From NCBI GenBank assembly GCA_023700825.1, contig JAMPYE010000306.1, positions 1 to 5,731 on the forward strand: a stretch of 5,731 bases of DNA, written 5' to 3'. The notes beneath the pieces were generated by a model. The model ran no database searches. It worked only from the letters and a program-made list of their open reading frames with translations, and was not told the origin of the DNA. Positions 1 to 4,228 of this stretch are shown here, in pieces. Source of the DNA: Thermoanaerobaculia bacterium (lineage in GTDB: Bacteria; Acidobacteriota; Thermoanaerobaculia; Gp7-AA8). Both the position numbers and the translations under genes were made by a program. Position 1 is the stretch's first letter. Each line of letters opens with the position of its first letter.

Positions 1-81
1 CCACAGGTCTCAGGCTGCAAACCGGGCGCATAGGTAACAGATAGTCCGGACCCCTGGATCGCACGATTCTCGGCTGGCTCA
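1..81. other. Non-coding left edge, origin unclear
   Basis: All three forward frames meet stop codons within the first 45 bases (TAG, TAA and TAG between about 31 and 44), and I see no gene end here. The segment CATAGGTAACA (29-39), flanked by CCGG at 22-25 and 46-49, reminds me of terminal sequences near some IS481-like elements. That is memory only; no transposase is present and no inverted partner is visible. Treat it as ordinary intergenic DNA unless a search shows otherwise. Confidence 0.4.
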
Positions 82-117
82 TCGCCTCTCGCCTTTCGCC
101 TCGCCGCCTCTCGCCTG
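82..117 (+). repeat. Short heptamer repeat, TCGCCTN
   Basis: Four copies of the heptamer TCGCCTN lie at 82-88, 89-95, 96-102 and 111-117. They are interrupted by one degenerate 8-base unit at 103-110. The tract is pyrimidine-rich on the plus strand and ends 12 bases before the start codon of the CYTH gene. It could be slippage-generated simple sequence or part of the promoter region; it overlaps the candidate -35 element of that gene. Confidence 0.6.
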
Positions 118-123
118 TATCCT
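95..123 (+). promoter_or_regulatory. Candidate leaderless promoter of the CYTH gene
   Basis: TATCCT (118-123) matches the -10 consensus at 4 of 6 positions. TTCGCC (95-100) matches the -35 consensus at 3 of 6, with a 17-base spacer. Transcription would start about 6-7 bases after the -10, which is at the ATG at 130. The region before that ATG is all pyrimidines and has no Shine-Dalgarno sequence, so a leaderless transcript is a reasonable inference. The -35 is weak and lies inside a repeat. Confidence 0.3.
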
Positions 124-129
124 CTCCTC

Positions 130-600
130 ATGCCGCCTCTCGAGATCGAGCGGAAGTTCCTCCTGCGTGAGCTGCCCGCGGACTACGAGCTCCACGAGCA
201 CGAGATGATCCGGCAGGGTTACGCCGAGGACGGGCTTCGGTTCCGACAGCGCGGCGACTCGTTTTTCCGGACACGTAAGGTCGGGACGGGGATGGTACTC
301 GAGGAGCACGAGAGCGAGATCACGCGTGCGGAGTTCGACGCCGCGTGGACGTTGACCGAGGGCCGGCGACTCGAGAAGACGCGCACCGAGGTGCCGCTTG
401 GCGACGGTCTCGTCGCAGAGGTCGACGTGTTTCTGGGAGAGCTCGCCGGTCTTCGATATGTCGAGGTCGAGTTCGACGACGAGCCGGCAGCGCTGGCCTT
501 CGAGCCGCCCCCCTGGTTCGGGCGCGAAGTGACGAACGATCTCCGGTATCGCAATTCCGCGCTCGCACGGCTGGGGCTTCCCGACGATTGGAGGGAGTGA
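130..600 (+). CDS. CYTH-domain triphosphate tunnel metalloenzyme (probable inorganic triphosphatase)
   Basis: A 156-residue cytoplasmic protein made of a single CYTH domain. CYTH enzymes are eight-stranded beta-barrels that bind triphosphate groups with Mg2+ or Mn2+; members hydrolyse tripolyphosphate or thiamine triphosphate, or cyclise ATP. The signature ExExK is at E5-I-E7-R-K9. Other tunnel-type charged clusters are visible: LRFRQ (R37, R39), TRK (K50), EKTR (82-85), EVDVF (97-101) and VEVEF (111-115). Length and the run PPPWFGREVT (126-135) resemble, from memory, the short Nitrosomonas europaea enzyme (about 157 residues), which is a tripolyphosphatase; I therefore favour phosphatase over adenylate cyclase, though substrate cannot be read from sequence. 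The start is fixed by the N-terminal ExExK, so the missing ribosome-binding site is real. The stop codon overlaps a possible GTG start (597) in the sigma-factor frame. Confidence 0.93.
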   Translation: MPPLEIERKFLLRELPADYELHEHEMIRQGYAEDGLRFRQRGDSFFRTRKVGTGMVLEEHESEITRAEFDAAWTLTEGRRLEKTRTEVPLGDGLVAEVDVFLGELAGLRYVEVEFDDEPAALAFEPPPWFGREVTNDLRYRNSALARLGLPDDWRE

Positions 601-652
601 GCCGTTCCGCCTGTGCAATCGCGGGGTGGTGCCACTCGTATTGCCGCACGGA

Positions 653-677
653 GCAGCCCGGCACCTGCGCCGGCTGC
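653..677 (+). other. GC-rich hairpin before the sigma-factor gene
   Basis: 653-662 pairs with 669-677 to give nine base pairs with one bulged C (659) and a six-base loop (663-668). No T-run follows, so it is not a classical intrinsic terminator. It lies 11 bases upstream of the Shine-Dalgarno sequence of the sigma gene and could attenuate read-through from the CYTH gene. Alternatively it may simply be coding sequence, if the sigma factor starts at the upstream GTG (597). Confidence 0.35.
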
Positions 678-698
678 CGCGAAGGTCGGAGGGAGCCG

Positions 699-1217
699 AT
701 GTCTGCGCTCAACGCGATGACGGAACGAGAGATCGACGAGACCCTCCAGCGAGGCTTCCGCTACGCGTACTCGCTCACGCACGACCGCGCGGAGGCGGAA
801 GATCTCCTCCAGGAAGCCTGCGTGTCGATCCTTGGGGCGAGCGCGCCCTGGGACAAGGCCTACGTCTTCACCACGATCCGCAACCGCTTCATCGACCGCT
901 ACCGGAGAAACCAGAAGGTGCTGTTCCTTCCGCTCGAAGGAGAGCGTGACGGCGAGATGGTCGAGCCACGGTTCGCCATCGAGGGGTGGGAAGCTCCCGA
1001 CTACCTCGGCAACGGGCAACTCGACCGCGCGCTCGCCGCGCTTCGGCCCGAGGAGCGGGAGACGATCTACCTCGCGGTCGTCGAAGGCTACACCGCGCAG
1101 GAGATCGCGGGGATGACCGGGAGGCCGAGGGGAACGATTCTCAGCCTTCTTCACAGGACAAGACAGAAATTGCGGCGATTGCTCGAGGGAGAGGACGCCG
1201 CGGGAGCCCGCTCATGA
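699..1217 (+). CDS. ECF-type sigma-70 family RNA polymerase sigma factor
   Basis: A 172-residue protein with only the two core domains of group IV (ECF) sigma factors. Region 2 covers about residues 17-72, including AEAEDLLQEA (31-40) and the promoter-melting/-10 helix FTTIRNRFIDRYRR (57-70). Region 4 covers about 107-162, with LRPEERETIYL followed by a helix-turn-helix (YTAQEIAGMT ... RGTILSLLHRTRQKL). It would direct RNA polymerase to a small regulon, released by a signal sensed through the next gene. ATG 699 is chosen because GGAGG (688-692) sits six bases upstream. The same frame is open back to a GTG at 597 that overlaps the CYTH stop codon; that 206-residue version adds a Cys-rich segment (see findings). 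The 3' end overlaps the next start as ATGA, implying translational coupling. Identity as a sigma factor is secure; start and regulon are not. Confidence 0.9.
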   Translation: MSALNAMTEREIDETLQRGFRYAYSLTHDRAEAEDLLQEACVSILGASAPWDKAYVFTTIRNRFIDRYRRNQKVLFLPLEGERDGEMVEPRFAIEGWEAPDYLGNGQLDRALAALRPEERETIYLAVVEGYTAQEIAGMTGRPRGTILSLLHRTRQKLRRLLEGEDAAGARS

Positions 1218-1852
1218 CGACCCGGAACATCGATGATCAGCTGCGGCAGTACTACCTCGGTGCCGCGCTCGAGCCCGCGTCGCTGGAGCGGCTTCGCGGG
1301 GTGCTGACGAAGACCGGGGAGGGCAGCGCGCGCCCGGCCGAGAGGCGGGATACGTCGACGCGCGCGTGGCGGGTGGTCGCGCTCGCGGCGTCGATCACCG
1401 TCGTGTTTCTAGCCGCCGCCGTGCTGGTTCTGCGGGAACCGGCGAGCGACGCGCCGCGCGTGGCGACTGCCGGGCTCTCCGAGCGGCTCGCTCAGGAGGC
1501 GGCCCGCAGGCATGGGCGCTGCATCGAGGAGATCGACTTTCAGGCCGAGGATCTCGAACGGCTGGTCGCGCAGATGCAGAAGATCGACTTCACCGCGGGG
1601 GTGCCGACGAGGCGCGCGCTCGACCGGATGAAGGTGAAGGGAGCCCACTACTGCGTGCTGGACGGCCAGATCGCGATTCACGCCGTGCTGGTCGACGAGT
1701 CGGGGGAGATCGTCTCGCTGTTCGAGACGAAGGCGGGGCCGAACCTCGCGTCGCTGCGGTCCGCCAGCCATCGGATGGGCCGGAACGACATCGACCTCTG
1801 GCAGGAGTCGGGCGTTCTCTACGCGGCCGTCTTCTCGTCGCCTGCGGTGTAA
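1214..1852 (+). CDS. Probable anti-sigma factor, single-pass membrane protein
   Basis: 212 residues. A short cytoplasmic N-terminus (1-50) has a helical segment DDQLRQYYLGAALEPASLER. One hydrophobic span (about 52-73, VVALAASITVVFLAAAVLVL) follows, then a roughly 140-residue extracytoplasmic domain. The 4-nt overlap with the sigma gene and the topology are those of an anti-sigma factor. The N-terminus lacks the HxxxCxxC zinc motif of ZAS anti-sigma factors. The outer domain contains HAVLVDESGEIVSLFE (156-171) and DLWQESGVLYAAVFS (194-208), which resemble the 'valuable surface strand ... W..dG..y' pattern I recall from periplasmic parts of other anti-sigma factors; this is inference. Two cysteines, C103 (HGRC) and C147 (HYC), are its only ones and could form a disulphide or bind a ligand. 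ATG 1214 is the natural start; translation is probably coupled, with GGGAG at 1202-1206. Confidence 0.75.
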   Translation: MTTRNIDDQLRQYYLGAALEPASLERLRGVLTKTGEGSARPAERRDTSTRAWRVVALAASITVVFLAAAVLVLREPASDAPRVATAGLSERLAQEAARRHGRCIEEIDFQAEDLERLVAQMQKIDFTAGVPTRRALDRMKVKGAHYCVLDGQIAIHAVLVDESGEIVSLFETKAGPNLASLRSASHRMGRNDIDLWQESGVLYAAVFSSPAV

Positions 1853-1925
1853 GGGGAGGGCGGGCCACGCGACCGGAGTCGTGCGGCAAGCCGTCAGTGC
1901 GAGGATTCAGTCATCGCAGAAGGAA

Positions 1926-1957
1926 CGCCGCCAACGGCGCCGGCCCTCCAGGCCGGC
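1926..1957 (+). terminator. Two abutting GC hairpins, possible terminator
   Basis: The first hairpin is CGCCG (1926-1930) / CGGCG (1935-1939) with loop CCAA. The second is GCCGGCC (1939-1945) / GGCCGGC (1951-1957) with loop CTCCA, seven perfect pairs. They share base 1939. They lie 74 bases after the anti-sigma stop and before the promoter of the next gene, the right place to end the upstream transcript. There is no T-run, so a Rho-independent terminator is not proven; they may instead be an unrecognised intergenic repeat. Confidence 0.4.
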
Positions 1958-1961
1958 CGAT

Positions 1962-1991
1962 TCGACGCAGACCTCCCACTCGTCCTACAAT
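1962..1991 (+). promoter_or_regulatory. Candidate sigma-70 promoter of the YtxH-like gene
   Basis: TACAAT (1986-1991) matches the -10 consensus at 5 of 6. TCGACG (1962-1967) matches the -35 at 4 of 6, with an 18-base spacer. Transcription would begin near 1998, leaving a leader of about 30 bases that contains the ribosome-binding site AAAGGAA (2016-2022). Similar -10 boxes (TACACT) precede the two other plus-strand transcription units further right. Confidence 0.45.
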
Positions 1992-2028
1992 CTCATGCAA
2001 GACGTAGTGTCTTCGAAAGGAATGGAAC

Positions 2029-2286
2029 ATGGGAGATCGCAAGACAGCGAGCATCGAGTACTTCGCGCTCGGATTCGTGGCGGGGATGGCGGTCGGCGCG
2101 GCGGTGGCGCTTCTGACGGCGCCCAAGAGCGGAAGACTTCTCCGGCGCGACCTCAAGCGGGGTCTCGAGGACGCATCGGAAAACGTGAAGGGCAAGGTCG
2201 AGGAGCGCGTGAGCAAGATCCAGGACGGGCTGCGCGAAGTCGAGCAGGCGCTCAAGGACGCGGCGCAGAAGATCACGCCTCGCTGA
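2029..2286 (+). CDS. YtxH-like small membrane protein
   Basis: 85 residues. A Gly/Ala-rich membrane helix spans about residues 11-30 (FALGFVAGMAVGAAVALLTA). It is followed directly by APKSG (31-35), the hallmark junction of the YtxH family, then a basic RRDLKRG patch and a charged amphipathic helix to residue 82 with heptad-like spacing. YtxH proteins are widespread, usually stress- or envelope-associated, and have no settled biochemical role. The start at 2029 has AAAGGAA at 2016-2022, six bases upstream. It appears to be a single-gene unit with its own promoter and converges on the rubrerythrin operon, with nine bases between the two stop codons. Confidence 0.85.
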   Translation: MGDRKTASIEYFALGFVAGMAVGAAVALLTAPKSGRLLRRDLKRGLEDASENVKGKVEERVSKIQDGLREVEQALKDAAQKITPR

Positions 2287-2295
2287 GTTTTCGGA

Positions 2296-2481
2296 TCAGA
2301 CGGGCGCGGACACCCGGTTCTGCACTTTCGCCGTGATCATCTCGTTGATTTCGATCTGGTGGCGGAGCTGCTGCTTGTAGTCTGCGGCGTCGGCGTGGTG
2401 CAGTTCGTGGAGCAGCTGTGTGTGTGCCGCGCGTAGAACCGTCAGGATGTAGTGCCTCTCGCTCTCGTCGAATTCGTACAT
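2296..2481 (-). CDS. Small helical protein of unknown function, downstream of rubrerythrin
   Basis: 61 residues, MYEFDESERHYILTVLRAAH..., predicted from composition to be two amphipathic helices joined around ADAADY (30-35). It is rich in His (H10, H20, H25, H28, H29, H41) and has no cysteines, signal peptide or membrane span. The layout (acidic start, 'ILTVL....LLHEL..AD..DYKQQL') resembles many small bacterial hypothetical proteins of 60-90 residues that I recall but cannot name. I chose the ATG at 2481 because GGAGG (2491-2487) lies five bases upstream. A second in-frame ATG at 2550 overlaps the rubrerythrin stop as ATGA and would give 84 residues, adding a low-complexity Arg/Gly-rich stretch. 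Either way it is probably co-transcribed with rubrerythrin. It could be a partner or merely a passenger. Confidence 0.7.
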   Translation of the reverse strand: MYEFDESERHYILTVLRAAHTQLLHELHHADAADYKQQLRHQIEINEMITAKVQNRVSAPV

Positions 2482-2546
2482 GGCTGCCTCCGTTGCGCGT
2501 CCGCCCCGGCGCTCCGGACGCCAGTGCCGGCCGCGCGGGTCCGTCG

Positions 2547-3176
2547 TCATTCGACTTCTCTGAAGTCGTCGTGCGAGCCGCGGCAGATCGGGCATTTCCC
2601 GGCCGGGAGCAACGGCGTGGTGTAGCCGCAACCGCGGCAGACGTACCAGGTCCTGGCCGGCCCTTTGTGTTTTTCCAGGTCCGCCGCCGCTTCGCTGCAG
2701 AGATTGAAGTGCTCGACCTCCGCGGAGCGGACCATCTCGAACACGTCGGCTGCCCGCTTGTCCCCTGCCGCAGTCGCATGTTCGGCGAAGAGCGGGTAAA
2801 CCTGGTCGCGCTCGAGTTTCTCGGCGGCGACGAGTCGCGCGAGATTTTCCCGCGTCGTCTTCACGTCGACCGATTCCGTTACGGCCTGCCCCGACCCGCC
2901 GCGGGCGAGCGAGAGGGACATGAACAGGCCGGCATGCACCTCCTCGGCGCGGGCCGCGGCGTGGAAGAGGCTCGCAATCTCCTGGTAGCCCTCTTCGATC
3001 GCCTTTTCGGCGAACGCGCGGTAGCGCATCCGCGCGTTGAACTCGTTGTCGAGCGCCTTCTGAAGATCGTCGAGCACGACCTGTTTGGGAGTGTTCTGCT
3101 CGCCGCGCGCGACCGTGACGAAAGCGATCAGTAGCGCGGCGGCGACGAACCCGGCAATGCGAAATGCGTTCCTCAT
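2547..3176 (-). CDS. Exported rubrerythrin (di-iron ferritin-like domain plus rubredoxin domain)
   Basis: 209 residues. Rubrerythrins reduce hydrogen peroxide at a non-haem di-iron centre, with electrons passed through a rubredoxin Fe(Cys)4 site. Residues 1-24 form a Sec-type signal peptide: MRNAFR, a hydrophobic core IAGFVAAALLIAFVTV, then ARG before E25 as a plausible cleavage site. No twin arginine is present. The ferritin-like domain (about 32-168) keeps every expected ligand: E45; E78 and H81 (ExxH); E119 and E122 (ExxE); E153 and H156 (ExxH). The rubredoxin domain (about 176-209) has C180xxC183G and C195PIC198. ATG 3176 is chosen because a perfect GGAGGT (3188-3183) is six bases upstream and it places the signal peptide at the N-terminus. 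Most rubrerythrins are cytoplasmic, so export is notable; an uncleaved membrane anchor is the alternative. It leads a likely operon with the small gene downstream. Confidence 0.93.
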   Translation of the reverse strand: MRNAFRIAGFVAAALLIAFVTVARGEQNTPKQVVLDDLQKALDNEFNARMRYRAFAEKAIEEGYQEIASLFHAAARAEEVHAGLFMSLSLARGGSGQAVTESVDVKTTRENLARLVAAEKLERDQVYPLFAEHATAAGDKRAADVFEMVRSAEVEHFNLCSEAAADLEKHKGPARTWYVCRGCGYTTPLLPAGKCPICRGSHDDFREVE

Positions 3177-3273
3177 CGCGACACCTCCAACGCGGCGCGC
3201 GAGGCGTCTCGGCCCGGCACGCCACAGCTTCATCGAAGCACGATGGCGGGTTGAGGGGGGAGGGAGCGGGTCA

Positions 3274-3286
3274 CACCTCGAAGGTG
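3274..3286. repeat. Short inverted repeat, possible operator
   Basis: CACCT (3274-3278) and AGGTG (3282-3286) form a perfect dyad around CGA. It sits about 100 bases upstream of the rubrerythrin start. A 5-bp arm is short enough to arise by chance in GC-rich DNA, so this is only a candidate repressor or activator site. Confidence 0.25.
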
Positions 3287-3424
3287 AGAGATGGGCGCAC
3301 GGCGTGTGACGGGTGGCCGTCGCGGGTCCCGTTCCATAACCCGGAGACCAGCCCGCGATCTTCGAAACACGCGTCCGAATCGGCTCTCGCGGCAAAATGC
3401 GCCATGCGGAACTCCCCGCTCTCC

Positions 3425-3433
3425 TGCTACACT
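3425..3433 (+). promoter_or_regulatory. Candidate extended -10 promoter of the PsbP-like gene
   Basis: TGC (3425-3427) directly precedes TACACT (3428-3433), matching the extended -10 form TGnTAnnnT. No good -35 hexamer is found 16-19 bases upstream, which extended -10 promoters tolerate. The transcript would begin near 3440, just before the ribosome-binding site AAGGAGA (3450-3456). Confidence 0.4.
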
Positions 3434-3460
3434 TTTCGCCATTCCCGCGAAGGAGATTTG

Positions 3461-3976
3461 ATGAGCAAGCGATTTCTCGTCGTCGCAGCATTTGCCGCGG
3501 TTCTCGCGATCCCACTGTCCGCTCAGAACGATCAGCAGAAGACGATCCGAAGCAGCGATGACCGACTGCAGATCAGCGTGCCCGCCGACTGGGACAAGCA
3601 GGACCTGAACGAGGCCGCCGAGATCCAGGTGGGCAACGAAGAGCAGAGCGCGTATCTCATCGTGCTCATCGAGTTGAAGGCGGACCTGTTCGGGTGGAAC
3701 CTCGACCGCCATTCGCACGTCACGCTCGGGACTCTTCTCTCGAGCGTCGATCTGCCGAAGATCAGCGGGCCGAAGGCGATGAAAGTCGCAGGATTCCCCG
3801 CGGTGCAGTACGAGATCCGGGGCGCCTCGGGAGGCTCGAACATCGTCTATCTCCACACGACGGTCGAGACGCCGGAGCTCTTCGCGCAGGTTCTCGCGTG
3901 GACCGTTCCCTCCCAGGAGGCGGCGACGAGGAAACAACTCGAAGAGGCGATCCTGAGCCTCCGCCCCGTCGAGTAA
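3461..3976 (+). CDS. Secreted PsbP/Mog1-like protein of unknown function
   Basis: 171 residues with a clear Sec signal peptide: MSKRF, hydrophobic core LVVAAFAAVLAIPL, then SA before Q22, a good signal-peptidase I site. The mature part starts with a basic/polar linker, then RLQISVPADWDKQDL (about 35-49), a strand-and-turn motif with the conserved 'P..W' common in Mog1/PsbP and DUF1795-type folds. Alternating strands and helices follow, including GPKAMKVAGFPAVQYEIRG (102-120) and the C-terminal helix QEAATRKQLEEAILSL (about 152-167), where family members also end with 'l..il.Sl.'. No catalytic residues can be identified and there are no cysteines in the mature chain. The fold call is inference from pattern; function is unknown. 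The start is supported by AAGGAGA at 3450-3456. It is divergent from rubrerythrin and appears to be a single-gene unit. Confidence 0.75.
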   Translation: MSKRFLVVAAFAAVLAIPLSAQNDQQKTIRSSDDRLQISVPADWDKQDLNEAAEIQVGNEEQSAYLIVLIELKADLFGWNLDRHSHVTLGTLLSSVDLPKISGPKAMKVAGFPAVQYEIRGASGGSNIVYLHTTVETPELFAQVLAWTVPSQEAATRKQLEEAILSLRPVE

Positions 3977-4014
3977 GCCGCACGCGACGATCCTTTCTCC
4001 GCGGAATCTGGTGG

Positions 4015-4031
4015 GAGAGCCGGCCGCTCTC
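4015..4031 (+). terminator. Hairpin after the PsbP-like gene
   Basis: GAGAGC (4015-4020) pairs perfectly with GCTCTC (4026-4031) around CGGCC. It is 38 bases beyond the stop codon and 33 before the -35 of the next unit, so it is well placed to separate the two transcripts. It has no following T-run, which lowers confidence in intrinsic termination. Confidence 0.35.
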
Positions 4032-4064
4032 GACGCGTGTCGTTACCTTCCCCAATTCGCCGCA

Positions 4065-4095
4065 TTGACAGCGACCGGCGGAACCGCGCTACACT
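4065..4095 (+). promoter_or_regulatory. Promoter of the riboswitch-controlled TonB receptor
   Basis: A perfect TTGACA -35 (4065-4070) is followed, after a rather long 19-base spacer, by the -10 TACACT (4090-4095). Expected transcription start is about 4102, which is where the TPP aptamer's outer stem begins. That agreement supports the call despite the spacer length. Confidence 0.6.
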
Positions 4096-4101
4096 GAGCC
4101 A

Positions 4102-4178
4102 GCGCCTAGGGGTGGCTCGAAAGAGCCTGAGAACAAACCCTCGAACCTGATCCGGCTCATACCGGCGTAGGGAACGGC
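4102..4178 (+). promoter_or_regulatory. TPP riboswitch (THI element) aptamer
   Basis: The conserved TPP aptamer is seen in order. GGGGTGGCTC (4109-4118) leads into P2 and P3. P3 is GGCTC/GAGCC (4114-4118/4123-4127), closed by a GAAA tetraloop. Then come the pyrimidine-sensor motif TGAGA (4128-4132), ACCC (4137-4140) pairing with GGGT (4110-4113) as P2, CCTGAT (4146-4151), P5 as CCGG/CCGG (4152-4155/4162-4165), and the invariant CGTAGGGA (4166-4173). Outer stem P1 is short: GCC (4104-4106) with GGC (4176-4178). The RNA binds thiamine pyrophosphate and normally turns the downstream gene off when the vitamin is plentiful. The P3 arm is minimal, with no P3a extension. The regulated gene is the TonB-dependent receptor starting 50 bases downstream. 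Confidence 0.96.
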
Positions 4179-4184
4179 AGCGAC

Positions 4185-4225
4185 GGAGCGAACAGCTCCC
4201 TCTGTGGCGCCTCGAAGTCGGAGGC
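4185..4225 (+). promoter_or_regulatory. Expression platform with Shine-Dalgarno-masking hairpin
   Basis: GCCTC (4209-4213) pairs perfectly with GAGGC (4221-4225) around a 7-base loop, burying most of the Shine-Dalgarno GGAGG (4220-4224) of the GTG start at 4229. A second hairpin, GGAGC/GCTCC (4185-4189/4195-4199), precedes it. Competing pairings exist: AGGGA in the aptamer (4169-4173) with TCCCT (4197-4201), and CCTCT (4199-4203) with the Shine-Dalgarno. Neither hairpin is followed by a T-run. The layout favours control of translation initiation over transcription termination; the exact switch is inferred. Confidence 0.6.
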
Positions 4226-4228
4226 ATC

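Larger units (their letters stand above)
3177..3460. other. Divergent control region between rubrerythrin and the PsbP-like gene
   Basis: 284 bases with no gene I can support. It must hold the promoters of the leftward rubrerythrin unit and the rightward secreted-protein gene. On the right side there is an extended -10 element (see separate entry). On the minus strand I find a perfect Shine-Dalgarno (3183-3188) but no convincing -10/-35 pair. An inverted repeat at 3274-3286 is a possible operator. Confidence 0.6.

Noticed and set aside
219..1154. Long minus-strand reading frame opposite the CYTH and sigma genes
   Set aside because: It lies antisense to two well-recognised genes, and its translation is Arg/Ser/Pro-rich without any domain; GC-rich DNA produces such frames freely.
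1881..2336. 151-residue plus-strand frame across the YtxH region
   Set aside because: It runs through the hairpins and the YtxH promoter and is Arg/Gly-rich; the YtxH frame has a family motif and its own ribosome-binding site.
2418..3134. Plus-strand frame opposite rubrerythrin
   Set aside because: The minus strand encodes a complete rubrerythrin with all metal ligands, so this is a shadow.
3177..3515. N-terminal extension of rubrerythrin up to position 3515
   Set aside because: The extension is low-complexity, covers the promoter and start of the divergent gene, and would bury the signal peptide; ATG 3176 has a perfect Shine-Dalgarno.
4185..4204. Intrinsic terminator directly after the riboswitch
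   Set aside because: The GGAGC/GCTCC stem has only five pairs and is followed by CTCTG, not a T-run; the Shine-Dalgarno-masking hairpin is a better expression platform.
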